Source: Dipetalonema caudispina (lineage: Eukaryota > Nematoda > Chromadorea > Rhabditida > Onchocercidae). Taken from it: a stretch of DNA of 64,000 nucleotides. Shown here in pieces: positions 11,705 to 25,200 of this stretch (position 1 is the first letter of the stretch; every line of letters starts with the position of its first letter). The stretch is taken from the NCBI GenBank assembly GCA_013365325.1, contig JABVXV010000001.1, positions 1 to 64,000 on the forward strand, read 5' to 3'. Made by a program: the position numbers and the translations under genes. A model generated the notes under the pieces. It was not told where the DNA came from. It did not search any database and saw nothing but the letters and a program-made list of their open reading frames with translations.

Positions 11705-13878
11705 TTATGTCTGTATGACTTTCAACGGTACTTCAGAATCACTATGTACCCGACGTATACTTCGAACAAGCTCAGAAGCACACTCCGAAGTGGTACCGTA
11801 ACCGTTATCAGATTGACGATCTTCTTCCAGTACTGTTCCATTAAAATTTTCACGATTTGCGAAAGAAACGCCTAATGAATTAGCTGAGATTCTTACAGGG
11901 TCATCATTTCTAATATCAATTGGCGTATCTATAATACTGCTATTTCGTGCTAATTCCAAAGGTAATTCATCAGGTTGTCGGAAAACTTTCATTTCATCCG
12001 GCATTTCGCCGGAATTACTGGATACTGCTGCATTTGTTGTTCCTGCTATTCCCGCACTACTAACCGCTGGATTTATCAGATAGGCACTTCGGATAGCAAA
12101 CAGTTCTGAAGTACTGGACAGGGCTTCACCTGCTCCAGCCATTGTTGAAGCGGTATTAGATGATGAAGGGGTGCAAAAATGTGGAATACGAAAGGAGGAT
12201 TCACGGATTGGGGGCGGGAAATTGGAGTGGTGTTGAAGTTGCTGAAAAAAAAGCAGATTTAATTTTGAAACTTTGACAAAAATAAGAAATTTCAGGTTTC
12301 TTTACTTCGAGCTAAATAAAATTTCACCTGCTCTAACGCTTTAATTCGTAGTAGATTATTGGAGCATTCCAATTCTTTGCTTCTGAGATCATCCATAAGT
12401 TTCTTCTCTACCAAATCACGCAACTCACGATCACGTATCCTATCTTGCCGTTCACGTTTGTATAAATCTTTATAGTAATTCTTTCGTTCATTTGTAGCTC
12501 TTAATTCAGCTCGAAGTTCCTTTAATTTATGCAAATTAAATCTTGCCGACGAAACTCTCCCTACTTATGTAGCACTTACTTTATTTGTTCCACAAATAGA
12601 GAAGAAATTTTAAACAAATTAAAGCTACCACCAACTTTAATAATCCTTTCTGAATTCCATGTTTCCGCATCTGAATCATCTAAGTCTCTGCTATAAAGCG
12701 GTGGAGTATTTAGTGACGGATCACAACTGCCATATTCTGAATTTAGATGACTACGACGCATAATATTCATGTATTCACGGCGAGAAGGCTATAAATAAAT
12801 AAAGATTCTCCGTGAAATAAACAAACGAATAAGCAAATATTAATAATAATAAATTAAACAGTGTATCACATTCCCATGCAACATATTTGAGCCCAGCTTG
12901 CATATTAATTTTTGGAAAATGTCTTCAAAAGTGCACATAAACTATCGAGTAATTTTTAAATCTTCAAATACTTTGAAACTTTGCTACGTTTCCAGGATTT
13001 CTGTATTACTTCCAGTTAATTATCAGGAAATTTCTTCTAGCCACATCAGATACAATCTTGGGATAATCCTCATTGATAATCCTTCAGCGATCTTGAAATC
13101 AGAATAAAGAAATCTGGAAATGGGAATGAAAATCCATAAAAGAAACCTTATATTTTGAATGTGCCGTACTAGCAAATGATCTATTCATGCTGGAAAATCG
13201 ATCGAAATCATCACTGAGACCATCGTAGCATGACTGTGTACCGCGCGGATATTTCCGCTGGGTGGCAATATGATACGGTGATGTAGATGCAGGAAGACTG
13301 TCATCTACTCCACTACCCGCACCCGCACTCCCTCGATAATGATGATGAGATGAGTGGTAAGATCGCTTTTCACGCGCATTTCTTAGCGATTTATAGGAGG
13401 ACGAATTGCGGTCCTGCAATAAAGATATAAGAAGGAGAGAAAATATGTGAGAATGCGAAGTGAAATAGAAATTGAAACAAATTGATTGAAAGATTAAAGA
13501 TCTAAGGGGAAATACATAGATCATAAAGTAAATTAGCAAGTATCAGAGCTTCTTCCTCCGTACTATTATCTATCATTGGATCAAGCGATGAGTGACAGGA
13601 ATTATCGCAACATTAGTCAGATTTTGAGCTTAGAATTTCTCTGCTTTAAACTTCATTTCTACACCATCTATCCATAGCAATTTCTCAATCTCATCATTGT
13701 TTTTGAATGTAAGGAAGAGGGAAATTTTTAATTCAAATTTGAAAATACTAACAAATTCATAGATAGAATGTTGTTGTTGTTGATGATGCTGCTGTTGCTG
13801 CTGTTGTTGTTGATGTTGGTGTTCTTGATCTTCATTCTCTTTATTTGATCGTCGTGGACGAAAAAGACTTTTAAACAT
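11705..13878 (-). CDS. Coiled-coil protein with Gln/His tract, 439 aa, unrecognised
   Basis: Exons 13753-13878, 13147-13413, 12632-12788, 12328-12560 and 11705-12241 join in frame (1320 nt with stop). The ATG gives MFKSLFRPRRSNKEN, followed by a Gln/His-rich run (about residues 20-37). A Ser/Tyr/Arg-rich disordered part with acidic patches follows (about 43-185). Exon 4 encodes a dense charged coiled coil (about 190-258: repeated Lys/Glu/Arg with heptad Leu). The last exon is disordered and Ser-rich, ending with SIRRVHSDSEVPLKVIQT. The exon 3 donor has a near-equal alternative 3 nt downstream (12629). The layout suggests a cytoskeletal or scaffold protein, but no family was recognised. The mixed CAA/CAG/CAT tract could vary in length between strains. 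Confidence 0.7.
13753..13835 (-). repeat. Gln/His codon repeat in coding exon
   Basis: CAA/CAG/CAT codon run on the minus strand encoding about 18 Gln and His residues, interrupted and therefore probably fairly stable. Confidence 0.7.
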
Positions 13879-16800
13879 TGTTTCTTTTTTTTTCCTGTCT
13901 TCGCTTCTTTTCAGTCTTTTATTTATTCTGAAAATACGATAAAATGGTCTCGTGTTATAGTTACAGAGAGAAATAATTGCCGACAAATAGCCGCACATAA
14001 GCTCAGAATCAGAAACCGGCTCTTTTTAAAATTAGAAATTTCAAATTCGACGCTAACAAATTTTCAAAGAGAAAAGCCGCACCTCATTCAAGCGCGCTAA
14101 TCGAAAAAACCATTCCCGCTTTGAAGAGTAACCCATTTGAAGCATGTTAAAAATGAAGACATGAGAAGAAACCCATAAAAGTAATGAAATATAAAGTACC
14201 ACAACCACTCTTCTTTTCCCAATCAATTTAATCTTTTAAGTCAAACCAAATTTACAGCGTAATTAGCACTTTCTTCCTCCTCCTTTACCTGTGCCTAAAA
14301 TCTCATTAAGTGACTTCAAAATCTGTCACGATACAATATTCTATGAGAAGTATGAATTCCTACCTAACACATATTAATATTTCATACGATATCTAATTGC
14401 GTTTCAAATTTTTGAAAAATTTCAACATCTGTTAACAAAACAAATGAACAGTAAGATTGTTGTATACGCAATAAATGATAACATGTTAATTTGAATTTTC
14501 AAGTAACTAATTCAATTGTTTAAAAAAGAAGACATGAATGAATGAAAAGCTCAAATTACATTAATGGTACCAATAGCACAGAAAAGTAAATGAATTTTGT
14601 TGTCAAACCACAGATGTTATAAAATTTCAACTATTCGGGGGAGAAATAATAATTATTCAAGTTTTAACTTAGAAATTATTGATTCAATCAAAGAACACTA
14701 TAGGTGCATCAAAAATTATGGATGAAATATGGAAGAAAAGAGAGAGGATGGGTAAAAAACGAGTTGTTGTGATCAAATAGAAAGAAGTCAGAGTATTTGA
14801 AATCCTATCGAAATCAAAGATTGGCCAAATTATGAGCTTCTTTCTTAAGCAAACTTATGAGAAGTTAAAAAGAGTGTTGCGAATGATAACACAACCGTAA
14901 ATTTATTGATATTCTTACTTCCCACTTGTTTAATTTAACTTTAGCGTATGACACTTGTAGAAGGATGGAATGAGAGGGATAAAAGGAAAGGGAAGTGGAT
15001 GTCAAGGTTATGTAAAGGCCTATAATATGTCTTCAGATCTTGCCGCAAAAAAAAGAAGAAGAATCGTCATTGAAGTACTAATGAGAAGGCGGAAATGGGT
15101 AAGAGATCAATCTACATATGTTTGATATGAAAAGCTAAACAAAAATTAATGTCATGTTGAGGGCTTTTTTCAAATTCATTAAAATTGATGAAAAATTTTT
15201 TACAGTTATTTTTCCCAATAATTTTTTTCTTTTTAAATAAAAGTTTTCTTTTTTTTAAACAAAGTGCTAAAGAAAACAAATGAATTTCCCGAAGCAAATT
15301 GTTAAAACTGTCTCACATTCAGGCTTGATGTAATAGCGGAAAAGCTTGTTAGTTTCGAAAGTAAATTTTGAAATTTAAGATTTCCAAGAAGTCATAATTG
15401 TTAGGAGTAAAAACATCCTTCCATAGCCTTAATTATCAGCTAATTTTACACAAAAACGTGGAAATGCTTTTTCGAATTGGAATATTTTAGATAGTGCATA
15501 AAGTTTTACCAACAACTTCAATGGAAATATTGGAATACTTTGAAATGGTTTACTATGAAAGTATTGACTGTGCTTGCGGACTTTCAATTAGTTGCACAGA
15601 AGAGAAGAAAGAAATTAAAAATATCAGAAAATGAGGAATCAAATGTGAAATAGAAATTGCATCAAAGAATAAATTCAAAATCAAACTGCATCCTTCATTT
15701 GCTGTGTGTTGTGGGGGTGTTAAAAATCGATTTCTTTGGAAGGAGTGGAAGATTGAACAAGTAATGGAAAAATTTAATCAAAATACTTTTGAAAGTGTAT
15801 ATCAGTTCATCCTGTCAATTAGTGAATGCCCGGATATTATTGAATTAGTCATTCAAATTTATTTCGGATATCATTCAAACTTTAACAGAAAATGCCTAAA
15901 CTGTCTCTTTGGCTGTAATTTCTTTCCAAAAAAATGTTTTATTAGACATGGGAAAAATCAAATAAAACGTAATTTCAACGAGGAAGAGAGGAAGGAAACT
16001 GGACGAAGTAAATACAAATACCCCTTCCCTCCTCACCTCACCAGATGAAAACATCAAAGGATGATGCCGCCCCATTGGAGGCCAAATGAATCGGACATGA
16101 GTTTTCGATGAAGAAAGAAGGTTATTCCTCCTGTTGAAAATGACGAGTTTTAACAAATAAAGGCATTCCTGCCTTTTTTTCTACCGTTCAACAATTCATC
16201 GAATATAGAAATAAAAGGGCGAAAACGAAAATCTATGCCGGAATAAAAAGGAATCTTTTCCGGAAATGTTCCCTTTTTCCATTTCCAAAACAGAACTTCA
16301 ATGATATCTTTCAGAGTTTCTTCTGGATAGATAGAATAAGCCACATAGTTTCATTTACATAGATAGAATGGAAAGTCTAAAACAACTATTAATTACTGGA
16401 GAGGAATAATATATCTTTCTTGGTACTACTAAAGATTTCTCTAACTTGCTGTGAAATCAAATTTGCATGCTTTCGGAAGGAGCAATATTAAAAACAATCA
16501 ATGACTAAAGCAGATAGTAAGGACAAAGGTCAACTTATGCCAATTGCTCCATTCCATTAATCAAAAAATAATGAAATGGATGTTAAAGTATTAAGCATAA
16601 TGTGGAAATCTCCAAATATGATTGCAATTGATCGTAACTGCAATGTGACAGATAAATATTAACGCCGGGGTGAAGGGGAATGTATATTTATGATGTGGGG
16701 TATAGATTTTCTGCATAGATATATTCGCTGAATTTCTGGACTGCGAGCACCATACACCGAAACTGCTATCAGGAATGCAACACTATTGCGTGCACCGCGA

Positions 16801-17684
16801 CCTCTCTCCCACATCTTGAAATTAAATCACGCGCGCTTCAACAATTCATTGAGTAAATATACACAAATAAATAAGCCAAATAGGTATTATACATGCAGGT
16901 TATGCATGCATGCAAGCCACATGCACACAGAAAGAATTGATGCATCTCAAAAAGTGTGCGACATCTCTCTCGCTATCAGAAAAGGTGAAGTGAGAAAGGA
17001 AAGGAAGGCCAATGTTATGCTGTATTACTCCCTCAGAGAGAGAGAGAGGGAGAGAGAAAGAGAAGGAGGGGGAAGGTTGACCAGTTCTCCGTCGGGGTCA
17101 CGGCTCTCAGAGTGACAACTGAAGAAGGATAGTGCCAGAAAGATCCCACCAGTAATCATTTATTCCCTTTTTTGAATTTCATACTATTCGTTATTCATTG
17201 TTTACACTTATTTATTTACTTGCTTGTTTACGTTGCAACAAATATCTGCGTGCACTATTTGCACTTGACAATTGCGCGTTTTTCTGTTTACCATTTAGTT
17301 TTATCAAACAACGGTTCAATTCTTTTCATGTAAATCACTTCTTACTTCCTACTCTTATCCCATTTCATTATTTTTTAGCATTTGTTTGCAGCGCTTCCTT
17401 TTGACGTAGCCGCAATTTATCAACAGGTCGCGAGACCTTATTCAATCACTCTTGGAACATTCGAAAATTTGAACATCTATAGCTTACATATTACAAACAG
17501 TTATACATGCATGCATGCATGTGAACTTTACAAAAAATATTCAAAACGATGTAACGAGCAGTTTTATTGACGACATACGTTATAAACTATTCATCTCAAA
17601 ACATAAAAGTTGACGTGAAATCCCACTGAAAGCATGAAATTCCTGTTGAAACTTCTCTTTACACATTTCTGACAGTGGAATGTC
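13879..17684. other. Long AT-rich spacer with microsatellites
   Basis: No exon could be supported. Minus-strand ORFs at 15896-16156 and 16150-16344 and a plus-strand ORF at 15704-16048 overlap each other on opposite strands and have no splice context. The stretch holds a GA-rich microsatellite near 17035-17072 and TGCATGCA-type palindromes at about 16903-16915 and 17504-17523. It may include the promoter of the coiled-coil gene. Confidence 0.35.
17035..17072. repeat. GA-rich microsatellite
   Basis: Nearly pure AG dinucleotides with a few G-run interruptions; it keeps a plus-strand frame open artificially (Arg-Glu repeat). Confidence 0.85.
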
Positions 17685-19244
17685 TCAAAACCGAATTAAA
17701 GCATCACGGATAACACGTTGGTAATAGATGAAATGATACGTCGAAGTAGAGCATATTTGGAGTGATTTAATTAGATTTGCATATCCTGAAAGTAGAAATA
17801 AGTTGCAATTTTATAAGAATTAAATTACAAATGAAACTTGTTGAAGGAACTGGAAGATGGAATGAATAGAAGAATACAAACTTTTCAGTTGAGTAGGTAA
17901 TGTTGACAAAAGCATTCCTAATCAATTATGTAAAAGGGGAAACCAACAGAAAGCATTTTTAGGTATGAAATATTGCAAGCAGACTCAGCCGAGTTTATAC
18001 ATCTTGTATGAATGGTGAAATGCTCCCATCTAAATGGCAGCCATCACTCGTTGATTATATTATCTATTTCTTCTGATAAAAAAAAAAAAAAAAAAAAAAT
18101 CACTTGGCTAAGCAAGCCACTGATGATAGGTCAATATTGGCTTCATTGAGAGAATCCTCTCAATGAAGAAGGAAAAAAAAAAGCAATGCAAAATCACAAC
18201 TTTCTTTTTCTATGGATTCATTCATTTCTAACAATGATTTGAAAAAGATGACAAAATTTAAAGTAAAATAACAAACTTTAAAATGCTTACCAATTATTAC
18301 ATTTCTTTTCTTTCCATCCTTTACCAAAGTATTTTCTTCGATTAGATAATTCATTGGAATTAATAATGGACCATTACTTTTATTGCTGAAAATGCTTTCG
18401 AAATATTTTCCCTTTGTGTGATTTTTTTTCCAATATCTTAAAAAAGAAGAGAGAAGCAAAGATGGCATCAATGATTAGTGTCAAGATTGAAATGATTGAA
18501 TTACTTCTTCCACATAATATCTCAACTAATACTGTACCGCTTAGAGCGGAATAAATTTTTGCTGAAAGTATCAGAAGTTCATTAGTACGGTTGACGAATG
18601 TGTCTTTTTCTATCCATAAAAAAACGGAAAACTTTTTAGGATGTATTCTTTCGCCTATCTGTTCAAAAAATTTTCTTTTATATGTCTGTTCGTTTATTCA
18701 CTATTTTACAGCATTGTTGTATTTTTCTCTGAAGGATGGGAAGACAATAATTTTAAAACTTCTATTTGGGAGGAGAAAATTATCGTTACTGAATATAATC
18801 AAATTGTGAAGCATTGTGATGCGGTAATGGAGCTGTAGGGAAAAAAACAATTCTGAACAATGGATTCATAAAAATCAGACAAAATAGGTACGGCGATTTT
18901 ATTGACAAGGAAAAACTTCACTGTAGAAGATCTAAAATAAAAATTAAAAATTCCAGTCTTCTAAAAACTTATTGCTGCTTAGACAAAAGATGATAAAAAA
19001 TAGTTTAACCTTTGATGATCACAAAAAATCGAATATGAACCACTAATTGTTCTATTTCACATAATGCAAACGACAAATTCGTCCCTAAATTGCTCACTGT
19101 AAGTTGATCAAATCCGAAAAATTGGAATGCAAGAAGTAAAAAGCATGAAAATGACAAATTAACTGAAGTTTTGGCGGAAAGAAGAAACAAAAAAGGTTGT
19201 GTTAAAATCAGTAGGAGACCTCTGCCATACGTGAAATGATCCAT
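17685..19244 (-). CDS. Unknown protein, 4 exons, 174 aa (candidate)
   Basis: The last two exons are the firmest: 18291-18436, ending at G|GTAAGC, and 17685-17785, after TTTCAG, joining as ...KRNVIIG-YANLIKSLQ... and ending RDALIRF-stop. Going upstream, 18790-18832 (43 nt, donor CA|GTAACG) and 19010-19244 (ATG start, donor G|GTTAAA) continue the frame exactly. A 24-nt exon near 18549-18572 could also be included without breaking the frame. The N-terminus is hydrophobic (two stretches in residues 8-45, signal or TM); the C-terminal half is basic and polar. No family was recognised. A plus-strand ORF (18641-18838) lies antisense over the second exon, so strand assignment there is not certain. 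Confidence 0.42.
18078..18099. repeat. Poly-A run (22 nt)
   Basis: Uninterrupted A run inside the last intron of the 17.7-19.2 kb minus-strand gene; on the coding strand it is a T run. Confidence 0.9.
18141..18168. repeat. Perfect hairpin, 12-nt arms, 4-nt loop
   Basis: CTTCATTGAGAG and its exact reverse complement flank AATC. It lies in an intron of the minus-strand candidate gene and next to the poly-A run. Confidence 0.85.
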
Positions 19245-22200
19245 TAATGACTAATTGTTGTGATAAATGAAGACTTCTATACTTTTTAATTGTTATAAAG
19301 TGAAATAACAGTTTACGTTAGGTGAAATAAATTTATTTATGTTTATTTTTGCATTTCACTGAAACAGTCAAACTATTAAGCCATATTTTGCTCTAATTTT
19401 GAGAAGCGCTTAGACCAAAAGATCAGAATGGAAGTGTAATATGCTTACACTTCCATTATTCATCTGAATCAAATGACAAAAGGCGGCATGTCGCAAGCAT
19501 GAAAAGGGAAACGAATGTCACAATCATCAAGATGGAATGAGGGAAGTGTTTAATGAACAGATCTACCTCCGTCCCTTTAACTCCTATCAAAGGTCAAATG
19601 GAAATTGAACACTAATTCTAATTCTTCCACCTCCCTTTTCGGCCTTTCTTTGATAAGCACCGCGGCATATCTTAGATCTTTGAGTAGTGATGAAAGTATT
19701 TATTCGAGCATTGCAAGCGGTTGGATGTAGAAAAAAGGCACTGAAAGAATGTGAAGTCTTTTGTTCTACAAAGCGCTACTTACACATCTATCAATCTCCG
19801 ATACTAATTTCCATAAAGCTTTAATTTTCCTATGCAGTGACAGTACGGATTATATGGATTTACATACCTAATAAGTCTCTTTTACAATAAATAATCAGAA
19901 GATAGTTAATTGCCATTTGTTCTGCAAAATTTCATCTCAAATATTTTAAACTAAAAATATAAGCATTCGCAATATTCAAGTACCACTAATCATGGCCAAG
20001 TGCTGGTTAATAATGATGGTCATTCGACTTAAATTATTGACAGCCTCACCAGCTGTTGAACTAGTTGCGATCGCCTTGATAATTAGATTAGTGAGGGCCT
20101 TTCGACTATTCTAAATGACTGCACTATCTGAATGATTAATCAATTATACGAAAATTGCTTGTCAAATAAATGGATGCTCTATCAAAGACGTTATTTACCC
20201 AGCAAATACAACGTGCAGCATAAATGTTCGAAGAAGGGTCTTTATTTCCTTAACAAAGAGTAATTTTAAGCTCAAATTCAGATTAGATTCATTATGGATT
20301 TATAATTGATTGTTATACTATTACAGTCGAATTTTATTTTTTTAGATTCCCTTATCGATTTGTGTTAAGAATAATTTATTCTTTCATTTTCCAGTAAGTG
20401 GGAAGTAATACCTTTAAACTAACGCCCATTTCAATGAGCTATCAAAAGCTTCCAATTTTATTTTTAGGATTTTAATTTCTGGATTAAATAGAAGATGGGA
20501 ATTTTTGGATTGGGACGACCATTTCTGCTACTCCTTTGGATTCAGGAACATAGCATGCAAACTTTAAAATTTTGGTTTGACACGTTCAGCAAAGACCAGT
20601 TTTTTTCTGCATGTTTTCAAGCCTTCAAATAATATTTTTAATCTAGGTCTGAACCTTAGTACTACTCGGGTTCTTCACGATCTCTCTAAATGAAATTTAT
20701 GAAATTAAGATTCTTAAAACTGCTCAACGATTTTAAATTCATGAACTACAAATAAATAATTTTTGTGCGCAGAAATCTTCAAATCCCTTTTTTATAATAA
20801 TACCAACGATCAGATATTTTACATCAACAGTATCACAAATTTTTTTCTTTTTGTTTTTTTTATAACACAAAATGTTTTTCAAAAATATTTGGAAAAACTG
20901 GATATTGACTTCACATTTAGCTTTTAGGTTCAATTTGTTCTGTAAATTACACTCCTAAAACATACTTTAAATTACAAGTCAGAGGAATGAGATTTGTTTG
21001 CTATACCTTTTATCGGAAATAAATTAAAGATGAAGTTACTAAAACATCTGTTCACAAATATTTGATCTTAAATTTAATTTGGAAACAAACCGATAATAGA
21101 TCCAAGCATGATTTAGTTTCTACTTCCATAAAATTCATATGTACAAAATTATACTTATTACTGATTTCATCGAGGGTTCAGAAGGCACATTGTTTAAATA
21201 TGGGCAACAGATGAAGCTACATCCCTTGAAAAAACCAGCATAGATTCAAATCTGATTGTTTAATTTAATGAATCAAAATCTTTTCAGACTCCATTTAATC
21301 TTTAGCAATAATCAAAGTACTTGCAAAACATAGATATCTAATAAGCACTTGCTTATAATCATACCTCTAAAGGAAACTGTAAGCATGCATAACTGGATAT
21401 TAATTTAATGACTATGAATTTAAATTATTTGATTTATGAACAAAAAAAGTTGCGTAAGTCATTGAAAAATTCAGTATCAACCGAAAAATTAGCTTCAATG
21501 ACAGGAGGAAGTGCGATGATAAGTTTCCAAAAGAATTTCGGAGAAAGCATACCAATGATATGGCAAGGAAAAAAGAAATCATTTGTACATTTACTCTTTT
21601 CATATAAATATTTGAAAAGTTTCATGAAAAAGTTCACAGATAACTTTTGTACTCTTCCAACACAATTTGCATTCTTCTTGCTTTTTGCTTTTTATGAACA
21701 ACAATTAATTCGAAGTGAATGCTTTAGAATCATAAACTTAGCAACCCTTTAAATCTTTTAAATAGAAACACCGAAGCGGTGAGCCTTTATTAATTATTTT
21801 TTCCATATTAATTACGAAATTTACTTAGCAACTTACTCGTTTACAATTCACACATTATTACCTATTGGATGCTAATTGAATCCAAAATAAGTTGGCTCAA
21901 GTCGTAAGCCTCATATGGTTTATTTAATATTAACAAATAATTACAAAAGAGAAGTTATCACAGAGAAACTACATATCAGTTATGACAAGTTGATGTTCAT
22001 TAGAAATAAAACAGCCATCAATATTCCTCATAAATTTTTGATGACCTCAAATTTGTCACAGTTCACTGAGAATCTCTGTCACATTTTTTATCTTTAAGAC
22101 ACTTTACCTGTGTTGCATTCCTGAGGTTTTTTGAGGATGGGTGTATAGATGGAAGTGGGGAAGAGGCTAATTTGAAGAAATGGGTAAAATTAAAAATTTT

Positions 22201-25200
22201 AAAAAGAAATGACTGAATTCAGTTCAATATTCAAACTTAAACCATCGCGAAGGTTGCACCACAGTAGGTCTCTACAATGAAACATACAGAGCCTAACAAA
22301 TATTTTATGTGCTTAAAATAAGTTTCATGTCATCTCAAAATGCAAACAATATCCGTTCATTCACCTGAAATCATTTCTCATTAGACAAAATGTATAATAT
22401 GATCAAATACATGTAAATAAGTCAAACAGATGAATTAAAACCGTTGGTGTGAGGTATGTTTTTTATTCCGGTAAATAAAGCAATGATAGATCGCATCTCG
22501 GCTGTGAAAATAGTTCGTAGGAAATGTAATTTAAAACTGAAGTAACAAGCGAATTCTTCGTCTGAAAATGCTCCTTTTGCATTGAAATATTGTAATAGAA
22601 AGGATCGCAGACGTAACAAATATCACAGTTCTACTGACGATACAAAAATTAATAAACTGAATGACCCTGAAAGTTAAATTCAGACAGACATGCATTTGAC
22701 CTGACAGCGATTGATTCACAATCAGTGATCAACACTGTGTACTATTGATTCGGAAATGAAACCATATATTAGTGATGATAACAAACTTGATGAGCTACAC
22801 TTCGGTGATCGGAATTCCAGTCAGTATAAAAATGGTAAGACCGTGTCTATTGGTTGGTTCGTCATTTCACTTCATTAATTTAATAATAAGTGACGTATAT
22901 GTCTGTTCACTTGTCATTCACTATCTGAAGTAGGTGATAAAGGGATGTCAATCGAAAGCGATTTATTGAAGAAAAAAAGGAGAATCAACAGTTATTATTG
23001 TTCAAAGCTTCGATAAAAAAATGTTTGCCATCGGCAAACTGATAATTTCTTTAGAGAGCAACTGAAATGCTCTAAATGCTAACAGTATTCACGCGTCGTT
23101 GACGTAAAGTTGCATATTTGATTTCAGCAAATTTCAATTTTGCGCAAGGAAAAACTTCTAAATAGATGAAATGATCTCCTGAGGAATATTTTCACATATT
23201 AGCAGTTCAAACTGTGTTATGTGGCATAAAAATGTCTTTTTAAATTTTTTAAATGAATACTACGCCGAAGAAAAGTGCTAATCGATGATATGCATAAGGA
23301 AGTAAATGTTGTTATATCACAATTGCAAGAAATGGTTCTTTTTACAGAGTGAGAAGTGAAGATAGCAATTCTGCAACTAGACAATGAGGAATAATCAGTC
23401 GGATAGCTTAGCTATAGTAAGCATATGAATATAGCAGTACTGTCCCCTCCATGCTTCCTGCTAGGCTAGACAGACAGGGCCAAATACATTGATGGTTTTT
23501 TGTCAGTTGTCAATTGGCTGTTTATTTCCAAAAGATTTTACGATCGATATTTTGTATCTTAAGATGTTAGCTTTCTTCAGTTACGACCCACTTTAATTAT
23601 CAGATACTTGCAAAATTATCAGGTCATTAAGAGGATATTTAAACATATCGAATTAACTCACAACTAATTTCTCCAGAAATGAACATACATAAATGGATTT
23701 TCACTTCAAATTAAAATTTTACTATCTGAAATCTGCTTAAATTTCTCTTCATTCTCCTGTTTCATGCAAATACGATTCCATTATTTTCTTTTTAAATAGC
23801 TGAAATTATTTGTGTTTGTGTATTTTAGAATGTTTGATTGATGCATAAAAATTATTTGAATATTTAGGCAGAGAAATCCATTACATCTTTAAATTGGCCC
23901 ATTGCTGCAATAAGCTAAACTTACTTTTGGTAAAAGAGATGAGCAATTATTAAGCATGAAAATGTTGCTTCGATGGAGTAGCGGGTACTGGAAAAGATAC
24001 TTATTGACAGCATGCTTTGCTCCACTCCTAATGCCTGCTAGCATTTGAAATGGGCCTATAAAGTTTAAATCTCACCGCATGTTCTATATCTTTTGAGTAA
24101 TCTTGTCTGGCGTCTGAAACATTAAATGCATTTATCATTTCTGCTCTATTTTAAACAAAATTTACAAAAATTGGATTTAACTGTAAGTGGAATGTATCTT
24201 TATTTGATTTTTCCCTTCGCCGTACTTTTTATTTAATAAATACACCTCGACATGAAGTATTAGTTTTAGTAATTTCACCATGAATTTTAAAAGTGCTGTA
24301 TTAAAGTAGAATGAAAGAATTCTGAAGATAGGATGAAGAATTCAATATGAATCTGTTTTAATGATTTCTTAGCGATGTATTTATGAGTATTTTTATGAGC
24401 ATCACAACATTTACGAGCATTTACACTTCCTCAAATCCATATCCTGGCCTCATCTTTCTTTGCTTCTTTCACTTTGTCATCATTTTTCAGCTCCATATGG
24501 CATCAACAACATTGTAAATGGTTTTATTCCCAATAGATTCGATCCAGTGAAATTGTCTGGTTAATGGTCACATTGTGAATTTTTTCAACATCAATTATAC
24601 ATTTTGAGATTTAAATCTGATAAATCAGTGCAGTAGAAAGTACTTAACTCTCATTAATTATGAACCCTAAATCTAAGAAACTTTTGCTAATTTTAATTCA
24701 TACGATTAAATTAACTACTCAAATTTCATTAGTTCGTAGTAGAGAGAAAAAAATTCCACTGTAGAAAAAGAAGGTGCAGTTCCGAAATCGAGAAAGTGAT
24801 CGCTTCAAAAATTTCAAAAGAATTTTCCGTGATGGTTAACTCAAATTATCTTGAAGATGTAATTTATCCGCTAGAAAAAACTGAACAAATAATTTCTTGA
24901 TTTTAATTTTATGGCACATTAACTTTATTTTAAAAAAGTTCACAGATTCAAGAGAGCAAAGGTTTCAATTTTGAAAATTGTGTAAATGAAACTATTCAAA
25001 TCCATTAATTATAGGATTCATCATCGTTTTATAAATAAAGTTCTATAATCAATCTGTCAGCGACTATCGCAATGATTTTATTATTACATTTGCAAATTAC
25101 AGAGTACTGAAATAATGAATTAATTCTTCTTGAATGTTTTGATGGTCGTTATTGTAAGTCTGTGCCCGTACTGTTATCATCATTTTTAAAATGGATGAAA

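Noticed and set aside
16786..17115. Plus-strand 109-codon ORF
   Set aside because: Kept open by the GA microsatellite (Arg-Glu repeat); non-ATG start and no homology.
18641..18838. Plus-strand 65-aa TM ORF after TTTTTTAG
   Set aside because: Attractive start context, but it overlaps an exon of a four-exon minus-strand chain that keeps phase; kept only as an ambiguity.
21408..21752. Plus-strand 114-codon ATG ORF
   Set aside because: No acceptor, no recognised motif, and open frames on the other strand; length is within chance for this AT-rich sequence and search space.
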